64,000 bases of DNA from Callaeas wilsoni (Eukaryota > Chordata > Aves > Passeriformes > Callaeidae), in the NCBI GenBank assembly GCA_013398955.1, contig VWPU01019139.1, forward strand, positions 159,956 to 223,955, in the 5' to 3' direction. Positions 24,131 to 36,700 of the stretch are shown one piece after another. Each line of letters opens with the position of its first letter. Position 1 is the first letter of the stretch. The notes under the pieces are model-generated. The model had not been told where the DNA came from. It did not search any database and saw only the letters and a list, made by a program, of their open reading frames with translations. The translations under genes were made by a program, and so were the position numbers.

Positions 24131-26563
24131 AATTGCTCCATCCAGCACTAGGGAGTCACTGTTCATACTGAGAACAGACTGATACAGCTTCACCCAAAAA
24201 TCAAACCCAGGCTGCAGGCAGAGGTGACAGATGACACCCCTGCAACACCTCAGGCAGTGCTGCTGTGAAAGCACTTGGAGCTGGCCTGGTGCTGTGCCAC
24301 CTGCTACAGTGCCCGGGTACAAACATCACCATCACTAAGAACACGATTGCTTGGCTGGTGCCAGCCACAAATCCCAGGCATCCATTGGCTCTGCTAAGGA
24401 AGAGGAAAGACTCACCACAGTCCCAGCAAACCCCACCAGGTACCAGTGCACTTTTCAAGAGCACAGCCAGCACTGACAGAACACCCACCTCAGTCCCTGA
24501 AGAACCAAAGCTACTTTGGGTTTGATTTGGGCTTTATATGCTTCTTCAACCAGAAATTATTGAAAGCTGGTGTGTGGGAAGCTGACGATAGGAATAGCCT
24601 GTCTGGGGGTATCCTGAACTAATGAGCACAGGGAGCAGGCAGGGAAGGATGTGTGGATGTTAGCAGGCAGTGTGAGATGTTTACATTCCTAATTACAAGG
24701 GCTAATTCTTCGCTTTGGCCAGGTATCCCTTCTGCAGACAAGGTTAATGGGATGTGAGAGGCCACAGCTGCCACAGCGCCAAGTGAGGAGGACAGGCAAG
24801 TGAAAGCAGCATTAATCAGCAAGGATCCATGCAAAAATGGTTATCTCAAGCTGTTTGGAGGCATGGAGTAAAAATAAATCTCCTCGAGTTTAATATTCTG
24901 CCAGTCAGCTCCTTTTTGTAGGTGGAATCTATTAAAAATTATCTTTCTGCTAAAATGCTCAAGTATTTTTGACATTTAACAGCTTGCTTTGAGCAAAAAG
25001 GTGCAATAAATACATAGGAGAGCTAATTGGCACCAGAACACCCAACATCCACCCAGCACGAGCAAGCACTGCTGTGTCAGCTCCTGACTCCTCCGGCAGA
25101 CCCCAGCATCTCCCCTGAGTATGGTGCCCCTGCTCCCATGTGCCCTGCTCACCTGGGGGAACTGGGAGGTTCCCACCATCATCCAGCAACTGCAGATGGA
25201 GTGGCTGGAGCCAAGAGTCTGGGGGACACATGCTGCAATCTGGTCCTACCCAAGTCTCCACTTAGAGGTACTCGGTTGCTGCAAGATGCAGAAGGAGCTT
25301 CTTGGCAATGTGGTCTCAATAAAAATTAATGCTTTAACAAGAAGCCAAATAGCTACAGCTAATGTTCTTCTGAATGAGATCTAAATTTTATTCATAAGCA
25401 TCAGTGTCAGGACTAAAATAACAGTTTTATGGACACTATGAGCATAAACAGCTCTGCTGATTCAAAAACAGAAACTGCACTTCTGAATGAATCAACGTGT
25501 TCATTTGGAACAAAAGCACTGTTCCAAATACATGCCTCAAATAAAAGAGAAAGCCAGAGTGTTCTGGTGAGCCTGCTTCCAAGGAATACCCTGCAGAGGG
25601 GAAGGGAGACGAGGGGACAGTGACTGGGAATGTGCTAGGGAGAAGGAGCAGGGCTCACTCAGGGACTGCCTGGGACATGGCTGGAGGTGAGGTGGGATGG
25701 TGTTTCCACCTCATCTGCATGTGGAAAAGAATCACAGGTGAGAAAGAAGAGTGCTGCACTCCTGCAGAAATCCCTGCTGAGCTCCAGCATTCAGGACTGG
25801 ATGGCTCTGGCAAATGGTTGAAATGGCTTTTGTTTATTTGGGGTCAATGCCTTGGAAAAGGGCAAGAGCTGTATGGCTAACAAGTGACTGGTAAGAGATT
25901 TTCAGAAAAATACCTCTTGGAGAGTGGGCTCAGACAGATAGAAGTCGGGTAGCCTACAGTGTGGCATGCATGTGTGGGCAGTGGCATGACCACACTGGCC
26001 AGAGAGAGACTCCAGAGCATGGCTGAAACGGGGTTGGAAAACACATTGTATATTCAGTGAGGAGTTTGTTGTCGGGCTGCTGGTGGAGCCTTTGGACAAT
26101 TTGTTTATTTTACAAGGCCAATTAAGGGTCATGCAAGAGGGAAGCACCAGCTCCAGCATCTCCATTTCCACACCGCTTCTGCAAATGGGAATGGGACTAA
26201 CAGGACTGAGCACTTCCAGTCAGCACTGAAACACCCCAGATATCATGATCCTTGTCCAGCCCTGAGAGCCCAGGCTCCTGGGATGAGGCAAGCCCAGTGC
26301 CCTGCACTGGGCAGCCCCGAGTCTCCCAAGACTCCTGCGAGCTCAGGTTCTGCAGGGCGTCTCTCTCTGGGAGAGCCCAGCTTTGCTGCTGCTGCGCTTC
26401 CCATAACTGGGGCAATATATCTGTGGCCACAAATGAAAGATCAATATTTATTTAACAGGCACACTACCCTTTAGAGGCCCTTAATTGTAAATTAATCATC
26501 ATTAACTGGCAGTAATTGAACACGCTGAAAGCTGTGATCGCAGCTATCCCCCACAGCAGGGCC

Positions 26564-26579
26564 CTGGCGCAAGCGCCAG
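26564..26579. repeat. 16-bp palindrome
   Basis: CTGGCGC-AA-GCGCCAG has perfect 7-bp arms around two bases. It resembles a nuclear factor I site but has 6 rather than 5 bases between the TGGC and GCCA halves. Confidence 0.8.
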
Positions 26580-29500
26580 CAGAGAGGAGCAAGATGGAGA
26601 TGAGAAGTGGGAGAGGGACCCAGAGTGGGCCCTGCAGGGATGCATAGGGACTGCTGCAGCCAGAGGTTTGCTCAGCCCATAGCAACCTAGCACTGGCGGG
26701 ACAGAGCTCTGTGAGCTGGGGACCCTCACAGAACGAGGGGTGAACCCCAGAGCAGGCAAGCGCCTCTGTCCCTGCAGCAGCCCCACAACCCTCAGCAGGA
26801 CATGCACTGGTGCTCTGGCCCCAGCCTCAGCTCCAAGCAGAATGGCAGTGTGCTCCAGGCCAGACAAGCCCCCCTGGCCCGTGTGTCCAGCACAGGGTGC
26901 TGAGAAGGGAAATGAGAGGGGTGACAGGCCCATCAAAGAGAAGGAAGACATGGCTCTCCTCTGCCTGCCCGGGGAAACACCTGTCCAGCACCCATCAGCA
27001 CCAGCACAGAATTCTGATGCTGCTCATCTGCTCACTGCATGCTGCCTGCTGGAGGCACAGCTGGTGGCAGACTCTAAGCCCAGGGGATGCCTTCCCTTTG
27101 GGAGGGAGAAACTGCAGTTTGTTTCTTTCCAGATTTTACAGGAATACAGACCAGCAGTGCAAGCACCAGCTCTTCCTCCCCGGCTCTCAGATCCATGGGG
27201 TATGAGCCTGCCCACAGGCCGCTGCCAGAGGGAGCCAGGGGGACACAAGGAGATGCACAGCCACCGGCACAAGTGTTCTGGAGAGCGCTGCTTTTCAAAC
27301 ACCCCTGCACATTGGAGGGCCTTGGAGATACTGGTGTGCTCTCTTGTCTGGGGCTTTGGGCAGCTTTACCCTGTTTCTGGTGTCACAGTGATTAAGAAAC
27401 AATATCTAACGTCGTCCTTGGTGGGAATACAGGTGAGTGCACAGGCCTCAGCGCCAGCGGGCTATGTGGGGCAAGCTGGCAGAAGGAAATGCAAATTCTT
27501 TTTCTGTAAGGACGACAGTGCCATGAATTCTGACTTTATTAAAATTCAGAATTATTTCAGGGCCCTTTGTTTAGTTCAGAGCCTGGAGGTAATTTATGCA
27601 CTAGGATGGAGCAGCAAGGGCTGTGCTCGGCTGCCTGGCATTGCCAGCAGTTCTTGGCTGGTGCTCCTGGTTGTGAAGGCTTTCCAACTCTGGAGGGAAG
27701 ATCTGGGAACCCACAGTCTCACTGCTTGTTCCTGCTGAAGAATTTTTCCCATCCCCACAGCTCCTGTGTACAGCTGCTATGGACGGAGGCTTTAACATAG
27801 AGGCTAATGAAGTGCTCGCTGGTCAAGTCAGCCTGTCTTCTGTCTGGAGATACCCTCTCTGCCTGCTCTCCTCCTGCTGCCCAGAAACAGCCTGACTGTG
27901 CTGGGGCCTGGGGTCTGCTGCACCCAGATGCCATCCCTGAGGGCTGCTGAGGGCATCCCCCCGTGCTTCCCCACGGCTCCCTTGGAAACAAGGCAGGGCC
28001 ACTGCCATACTGAAGCCTGGCCAAGGCACCTGTCGAGCCATGGGCAGTGAGGAGGGGCCCCGCTCTCTGCCTCACCCTGGCTGTGAGCCGCTCGCTCATG
28101 TGAACTGTGGCCACCAAACACCTCATCACCTCTGCTCTGCCCCAAGTACCCTCAGGCTGGGCAGTTCATTGACTTTGCAGCTCATGAATTCTCTTTGGAT
28201 TTGGAGAGTTGGAGAAGCAATCTGAGCTTCTGCAAATTCTGATCAAAACCTGGGGCTTAGCTGGCACTTCCACAGCTTTGGCCTCTCTATCAAAGGGACG
28301 CATGCAGGATTTGGCAGAAGAAATTCCAGAACCTGGCACAGAGATGACAATCAGTTTCTTATGAATAAATACTAGAACTTGAAGGGATGAGGTTCAGAAC
28401 TCCAGCATGGCTAGAACTGTCCTGGTCCCATGCACAGCTGTGAGGGTCCTGCAAAGGTACAGGAGGCACATGAAGCAGGGCTTTCCCACAAGCAACACCA
28501 GGTGGACAGAAGAGAGGCCTCCAGGTCCCTGAACAACAGCAGCAAGCTCACTTGCTCATCACCACAGTCCTGGCAGAGGGTCCAGCCACCATTGCTGGCT
28601 CGGCTGGAGCTGGCTGAAGGCTCAGACCACTGTGTTTCAGAGGAACAGGTTCAGCCAGGTGCTGGAGTGAAGCAGCACAGCCCAGGGGCATGGAGGGATG
28701 CCCGATCTGTCCTGGCAGCAGCTGGGGGCTGCTGCAGCCGCAGCACGGGGTGCAGGGACCAACGCCAAGCACTTCACCTCTGCCGAGCATCACTGCGAAG
28801 GCAAACAGAAAGGCTGCTAGAGCTTGTTGACAGGGAGGTTTACTGAAATTAAACCTTTGCAGCAGGTTATGTGCTCTTGTTTTGAGGAGTTTAAACTTTG
28901 TCCAAAATCAGGCTAGATTAAATCCTTGACTTCCACTACTGCCCAGGAAGCCTCATCTTGGCCATTCCCATTTTCATCTGCATACTAATGCTGGGCTTTA
29001 ATCAGTGACGAAACCTTCCAGGACACAGCTTCAAAGATAGATGTCTGCAGTGGAAGGCAAACAGGGAGGGAACCCCTGCCAGCTTCTCTCCCCCTCTCCT
29101 GTGCTACATACACCATATTTGCTGTATCTCAACTGACAGGACACGAGGGCTCTGCCGCCTAACCCCGTGAGCTGCATGGCTGGCATTAGGCTGCGCACTG
29201 CTGGGACTGTGCTTGGGGAATACTACCGTGTTTGACACAAAGTCCGGCTTCACTGAGCCAGGTTTATCACCTGATAAAGCTGCTGTGCCTAGACATCACA
29301 AGCAGAGCAGAGGGCCTGCTATTAAGAGGGAAAGAAGCTGGGGAATAAATCCGGGACTTCTGCTTTTGTGCAGGTGGAGTGCAGATTTATGTTGCAGAAG
29401 AAGATCTGTGATGTCTGACTCCTAAATCCCACCCCACCCCTCACACATCGATCCTGGCAGCTGGTCACAGCCCGCAGGTTGACAGGAGGACGGATGGAGT

Positions 29501-29639
29501 GCTGGGAGCGCGGGGAGATGAGAGCCTAGAGCCAGCCACCCTTCTGGAGGGAGATACTATTCTTAGGCGGGTATTTGGAGGCAGTTCAGAGGAACCTGCC
29601 TTGTCACACTTTTAAATTCCTCTCTCTGCAGTGGCACAG

Positions 29640-30930
29640 TGACAGAAGCCTTCCCGTATGGTGTCGTGGGAGGGAAAGCTTCCGCCCGCCATTGCCTGTG
29701 GCGGATGCCAACCGGCGCGCTGGGCACCTGCCATCACGCGGGCTGGCACCCCTGAACTGCCCTGGCTGCTCAGGGCAGTCACAACCCCCAACGAGCGAAG
29801 CACTGGAAGCAGGTTCCCCACACTGGGTGGGTTCCTGGCCACAGAGCACTGACTCATGGCACTCAAACACCCTGTCTCAACCCCCAAGTATCCCACTTCC
29901 TTAAACCTCTTCACTTCTCATTCCCCACATGGTGATCTCCTTGCTACACATGCCACCAATTACTATGCAAAATAATCATGTTAATCCCCAACTCCGTTAG
30001 CAAACAGAAAATGAAATCCCTGGCACTCAGCAGCAGCGGGGTCTCGGCAGTGGGACCGCAAGCACAACCTGCAGAGAGACTGGGCCAGCAGCACTGGGAG
30101 AGCATGGCTGGGAAGGAGCTGAAGAAGCCCCAGTTTACACGGAAGGAAAATGGGCACAGCGTCAGCAGTAAACGGCTCTGTAAGGCGAGCGGCTCCGTCC
30201 CAGCTGACAGTGACGCCATGTGCCACCAGCCTGCTGGCCTGTGCCCGGTCGTGCCCCGGGCAGCTGCCGTGGCACACCACATGCCAGTGCCACTCTCGCA
30301 CTGCCATGGCAGGGCAGCACCACATCACACCTGCCCCAGCCCGAGCTCCTGCCTGCCCCAGCTCCCGGCCGCCAGGGAAAACATCAACAGGTCTGGTTCC
30401 AACAGCAAGCACTGCATTTCCACAGACCTTCCTAGAGGAAATGTTTCTCCTCTGTACTTGAAAGTTTCCTGAAAGTTTCCAGCAAACAGGTGTTGCATGT
30501 AAGCAAGGCCGGGGTCAGCCCATCCTGCACCAGAGGCAGCCGTGCAACCCCACTGCAGCACACAGAGGTGTGAGGACATTAATCACCATTGCTGAGCTCC
30601 TTTCCTGCCATTGTGTCACAGCCCTAATTGCACTTGTTAAGTGGAATGTCTTCCTGGCACTTGCTCGGGGCCACAGCTCGTTCAGATAAGACAGACCCGG
30701 ATCAATGCTGCTTGACAGCCGATGCACTCCGATGCACTCGCAGCCCGCCTGTCCTCGGGCGCCGCAGCAGCAAATGCTGCATGGCCTGTGCTCCTCAGAG
30801 CGCTCCTACCCAGTGAGGAGAGCACGTTCCCGGAGCCCAGCGGCCCCAGCGTCGCCGGTGCACTGCGAGGAGGGGTGTCTCTGGCATGGGTGCGTGCTGC
30901 CATGCCGACACTGCGTATCTGTGCCCCTCT
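29640..30930. promoter_or_regulatory. three weak CpG clusters in intron
   Basis: CpG is locally enriched at about 29640-29745, 30165-30290 and 30717-30930. The last has about 19 CpG in 215 bp by hand count. The gaps between them are ordinary. No exon is recognised. These may be GC-rich unique sequence that has escaped methylation-driven decay. Confidence 0.3.
30719..30738. repeat. 10-bp tandem duplication
   Basis: CCGATGCACT occurs twice back to back at the start of a weak CpG cluster. Confidence 0.9.
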
Positions 30931-33359
30931 CCCTGCAAAGCTTCTGCCAGGAGGGCACCAGCCTCCCAGGGAAACCTGTTCACATTGCCAGGAACAATAA
31001 CCCCAGCCTAGTCCCAGCTGCTGCTCCTGTGTGACTCCCTTGCCCTCGAGGGGCTCTGTCACACAGGACACTTGGCAGCTCTCCCTTTCATGGCTGTGCT
31101 GAGCACAGGACAAAGCTGAAGCACACCCAACACACTCGGCATCACAAGTAATCCCATTAGATGATTCTGTGTTATCTGACCAGTCACAAACACCTCGCTT
31201 CAAGGCAGACCCAGCTCTCTGGCTCCAGCTGGTGATGCTGAGTCTGAATCTATCACTGCTGTCCACAGGCAGGTGCTCACACTGCATCCCAGCTGCACGG
31301 GCTTGAGAGCAGGGAGAGGGCCGAGAGCTGCAGCCAGTCTGGGGCACACATGCTGGCTGGGGTCAAGTCACTTTTTCCACTGTTACCTGGGGCTTTTCCA
31401 GACTCTCCATATTTGCTGTGCCTTTTGCAGCTTGAAGGGACAGGCCATGCTTCTTTGGAGGCAGCAGGACAACTTTCCTGCCTGAGACAGGCTCTGGGCA
31501 GCACAGTCTCCATCAGCTCTGATCACCTTAAAAACCTTAGCCCACGTGGATGTGTTTCAGACCAAATGCATCTCTGGCTGAGGAGTGCTTGGGGACCAGC
31601 AGTGATGGATGAAGGTGGTAGCTGCCCTGAGCAACCTCAGGCTTGTATGGAGAGACATCTCCTTCCTGTCAGAGGAGGAAAAAAGCTATAATCCACTCTA
31701 ACTGACACTGTGATTTTCTTATCCATCACAGTGGCAGCTTGTTTATACCTACCCAGGGCCCAGCGCTGCACAGGCAGCAGAGAAGTGGGGCAGCTGCAGC
31801 AAAGCAGTGCGAGTGCTGGATGGGCTGGAGCTGCAGGACCAGTGGGATAAGTCTTGCTGACCAAAGCCAAAGGCAGGTGTCCAGGGAGAGGATGTGCAGC
31901 ACTAGCCCTGTGCACTCCCAGGGCAGCTGAAGACCCAGGTGGGTTTTGAGAGTGGAAGAGAAGATTCGGGGAGTTGTCACGGCAACAGCATCACTTACTG
32001 TCAGGGTATGCCAGAGCAGCATTGTCTCTGAATCCAAAACCTTCCTCCAAATTAGCTCCAGAGCATAACATACTGCCTTTGGAAACATGTAATGTGCTCC
32101 TGTAAATCTATAAAGCCTTGTTTGTCAAATGGTTGGTGGCTCTTCCCTGCCTTTACAGCATCCTTCAGTGCAGCCCCTGCATGCCAGTCCCCATGTGCCA
32201 CAGACCCTGCTGCACACCGAGACCCTCAGCTGGGCAGCAGTATCCATCCCTGCAGTGGAAGCGCAGCTGCTGCGAGGAGCGAACCTTCTGCCTGTGGATG
32301 GTCTGCCCTGCATGGCCCCATTACTTGTCATGCCTCCTACGCATCCCCTCAATATTTACAGACATAAATTCTCAGCATATCACAAAGAAAGGTTCAGCTT
32401 TGCCAGTCAGACTTGTAAACAACCTTGCAGTAGCCCACAACTGACACAGACATTTTAATGTGGCACTCTCACGCACCCAGCTATGTCTGAGTCAGCAGCT
32501 GCCAGGTGAACCTGCTGTTCAAGGGCTGTGGCACGACCACCAGCCCTGGTGGGGGGGTGGGGGGTGTGTAGCTCCCGACTCCTCATCCTGCTGGCCAGAC
32601 CCCCGAAGAACTGGGAGTTTTCAACTGCCCGGGCTTGGGACTCCCGGCCAAGCCTCAGCTCAGGCAATGTCAGCAGGAGGAAGTGAGAGAAATTCATGGG
32701 ACTCTTGCCCAGCCCGGGCAGAACAAACAGGAACTTTTTACCAGTCAATTAGCTCCCTGTCAATCAGCTTACGCTGAAGTAAGGTAATTACCTTATCACT
32801 TACAGAACTCCCACTCTCCCGGAGAAGGCAAACCTTCCTCCTGCCTGCCTGGCACCAACGATCCCCAGACTGATCACCCGGTGCCTGTGGGGACGGTGGC
32901 CAGTGCTGCCGGTTCCACTGCTCTGGCCACTGGCTGCCCGGGCACAGCATCAGCACCGGGACAGGCTGAGCACAGCCTGTGCTGAGCCCCTGGCTTCCAC
33001 ACCCAGCTCCATGCTGAGTCTGGGCTCCCTTCCCTCCTGCTTCTCTCCAGATGCCTCTCCAGGCCCTCCCAGGGGCTGCTGGGTCAGGAGGAGGAGGGAT
33101 GTCCTGAGTGCTCTCAGGTGCCAGCAGAATGCAGCACCTTATCCCAATCAGCAGTACCTGGTGAGCTCTCCTTTGGTGTTTGGCAAATGCTGCTGTTTCC
33201 AGGCTGCTCCCTGGAGCCACGGCTTGGCAGAGCCACCACAGTAACAGTCCCAAGTTCAGGAGCTACATCTCCAGAGACAGGCACTCTCCTCACGGTACGC
33301 TGCCTTGCCTTGCCTTTGACTCGCCATGTCTGTGGCCAAGCAGCATCTCACAGGTGTGT

Positions 33360-33720
33360 CAGGATAGGAAATCTCCATAAAAAATAAAGCAAAATAAAAA
33401 GGTTCCATTGTAATCCTATTAATGCATCTCCACACAGGTCAGTATCTCCTGAAGAACACTTCCCATTAAAGAAATCAATTTAGCATTCGGCTTTCTTCCT
33501 GTGGTGCATATTGAAGTGGGATTTGACAATGATGGAAAACAGATTTGTGTTAAATACTGCCAATAATGTCTCATAGCTCAAGGTTACAGCTTCTGGTGAG
33601 CGACAGACGCTCGTAATCCAACGCATGGAAAATACTGCACTCCACTATCAATTATCTGGAGTTATTAGGTTTTAAAATAAACTGCACATCCGGACTTCAG
33701 GACACATGTTTATTTTACAC
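33360..33720. other. AT-rich block, candidate conserved non-coding element
   Basis: About 360 bp of complex AT-rich DNA between GC-rich flanks, with TTAATGCAT, ATCAATTTAGC, GCCAATAATG and ATCAATTATC words. No reading frame of note and no repeat. Among the more convincing blocks of this type here. Confidence 0.35.
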
Positions 33721-36700
33721 TTCCCTTGCAGCTGCTTCAGCCTGTTCGAGGCTTTCTGGTCTGTCTGAGGGGTCTGTCCACAGCTGGCTCTGGCTCCAGC
33801 CTCAGCCCAGTCTGGAGCCCCAAATCCCCACAGGGTACAGTGCTGGCATCCCTGTTGCCCAGGATTTCAGACCTGGATGGAGCTCCAGGCTCCAGAGAGG
33901 CTTACAGCAGACAGGGAATTTCTTGATCCTCTTCTTTTAATAAATTGGGGTTTTCAGATTCACCAGTTTAGTGGGGAATTTTGAACAAGTGTTTTCCTTC
34001 CTCAGGTTCCTCAGGTTCCTCAGGAGCCCACAGCAAAGCAGTTGCTTTGTGTCCTGAATCCCCACTTTGATGCTTGACAAAAGCTTTTTTCTCTTTGATA
34101 AACAGAAATGAAGCCAAACATTAATGGATCCTTTCCTTCCACTCAAGAAGTCTGGGGAGCCTTGCAGGGGGTCAGAAGACCTTTTGGAGCCTCTTTTTAC
34201 TTTGAGGCTGCCGAAGTCTCAGCCGAGGAGGGGAACTGAGCTCCTGCAAGCTGCTCCATGATGCCTGGGCAGCAGCAGGGAGCCACACTGATCTCCAGGC
34301 TCAGCATTGCCCAGCTGGCACCCTGGGCTGCACAGGGAGTTTGGCTTCAGCAGCGCCACAGGAAAACTGGGATAACTGGGAAATGCACATCAGGCTAGAT
34401 TTCAGCTCCTGCTTGGGGATGCGCAGCATTACATGTCTGTGGAGGAGGAATTGCCACGTGCTGGGGAGCAAAAACAACAGCCAGAGCTGGGGAAACAGAG
34501 AGAGAACTGATGGATTCAGCGACATCCAGGTAGGGAGTGCCAAATGCATACACACCTGGGCAGTGGGGCCCAGGAACCTGGATCCCCCAGGCACTCACTG
34601 TTGGGCATCTTCCCTGTGGGTTTTTACCCTAATTTGCAAGTCAGTAAAAAGCCATACAGAAATCCTGTCCCATTTTTGGATTGCATTGTGGCAGCAGCAT
34701 TCCCTGGGACAAAGAGTCTGCAGAAGGAGACACACGGGTGAGCAGAAAGCTGGAGCCAGCCCAGATCATCAACTGGACACAGTCAGACCATAGAAACATT
34801 TGCTGGTGCTACAGAACCCAGGGGAACAGAGAATGTTCTTCATCCCTTCATTAAGCAATTAGATCTACAGACATCTCTCTTCTATTAAGTGTCCCCGCAT
34901 CAATAGCAATGGCCTGCAAATATTCTAGTGGCATAAACAGAGTAATTAATCAGGTGCTGTAACAGCAAGAAATTAACATAAGGAAAACACAGACTGGATA
35001 TTGGAGAAAGTTTTCTAGAAGCAAACCATATTAATCAGGGAATTGCCATCCTAGGGAAAGGGGGAAAACTCCACGGCATGAGATGGACCAGAGATCCCTG
35101 GCAAATATCCCAAAAGGAATGCACAAATGCTGGCTAGTGAGATGGGCAGGATGACCCAATATGTGACTTGCTCTTCTTGACATAAATCATTGAGTGATTT
35201 CTAATGATGATTCACTGCTCTGGGTAAAGCTGCCTTCATTCACACAGTCTGCTGTCCTGCCACAGGCTGGGCTTTGCACCAGGAGTTATTTCTTTGCAGC
35301 AGGTTATCCTCTTGCAGCAGAATAACCGTGGAGACTCTGCTGTCCTGTGCCGTGGTGCCTGGTGAGCCAGAGTCCCCTGCTCCCAGCTGTGCTCTGCAAT
35401 CATGGCCACAAGAAAAGCTCTCTCTAGCTGTGGAAAAGAAATTAATCCAAAGGACTGGGATGTATTCAGCTGCTGCCAGCTGCTCCCTCCAAGCTTCTGG
35501 CAGGCCATGCCCTACCTGGCTTTACGCTGGAGGTTGAACACAGCGAAAGCCCCGGCTGGTTTCACAGCACATGCCAGGAACTTGGTGTAGTGACAAGTGT
35601 GCCGAGTGCAACTTGTGCAGTGCACGGATGGCAAGGTTACCTGTACCTGCCACCAAGGGCAGCAGCCGGTCCTAGGACGCGCCTCCTGAACACTGACAGA
35701 TCATTTGCTCTGCGTGTCCTGGTGCAAACAGATGTCTCCGTGCAGCAAAGCAGCCACCCGAATGCTAAAGCAGCTTGTTCTGGCTCTCCATAAAGATGTC
35801 ATATTTGCTCCCAGAGGTTAATCTTTAAAGATTTTTAGAGCAATCAATAACCAGTGGATGTGTGCAGAGCAGGCTGGAGCAGTGGCCGGGGACAGCACCA
35901 GTGTAACAAGCACCCATGCTGAGCCCCATGGCACTGGGGGCTCTTGACACTGAGCTCTCGGGCCAGCAGAAGACCTGCGCAGAACTAAACCAGGCCAGCA
36001 TTGGTGGGGGTTCCCAGGGCACACCATGTCATGCTGCCATAGACTGTGGCTGGGGGCACATGAAGTCCCACCGGCAACAGGGCTCCTGCATGTCTATTCT
36101 GAGCCATAGGCTCTGGCTGCATGCAGATGGCTGTGAGGAGCAAGGGGAAGTTTAGCTTCAAACTGGCAGGCAGATTAGCAGGGAGAGGAGTGCTCAAAGC
36201 CAGGAAACTAGAAAACCATTTGCGCTGAGCAAACAGCATGATGCTGGGCTGTGCTGCCAGCGGGGACAGTGTGTGCTGAATGGAACGAGCTTGTTTCTGC
36301 AGAGCACAGGGTGCATCCCAGTCCCACACTGGCTGCTGAAAAACTGGGTGTCTGTACGCAGGCACAGGTAATGTCTTGTTATCCTCACAGAGCTCCCCCA
36401 TGCCCTTCCCTGGGCCCCTGGTCCAGCACTGTGCCGGCTCCCAGAGCCAGGGTGGGTGTGAGTGCCGGAGGCTGCTTCAGACATCACTTCTTGGAGCACA
36501 TGGTGCTCCAAGAAAGGCAGGATAGGAGTGCTTCAGGAAAGCACCCTAGGTCTCAGCAAACCCCCTTCCCCCATCTGAGAAAAATTTCCATATGCATGAG
36601 CCTTATCACTCCCCTCAAGCTGCTGTGTGAATGCAGCAATTCATAAAGCAGCACCACACAAAGACAGATTTTGAGGCCGTTGGGGAATCAGCAATAGTTT

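Larger units (their letters stand above)
24131..33359. other. long GC-rich intron segment
   Basis: Unique sequence with many overlapping chance frames. It includes the longest open frame outside HS3ST4 (26740-27738 plus, 332 codons; first ATG at 26842), which shows no known domain and is not called a gene. An octamer ATGCAAAT lies inside that frame at 27489-27496. CpG clusters at 29640-30930 and a G-rich run at 32548-32563 are the other notable points. No transposon is recognised. Confidence 0.5.

Noticed and set aside
32949..32967. REST/NRSF-like site (CAGCACC then GACAG)
   Set aside because: The spacing between half sites is one base shorter than the canonical element and the right half diverges.
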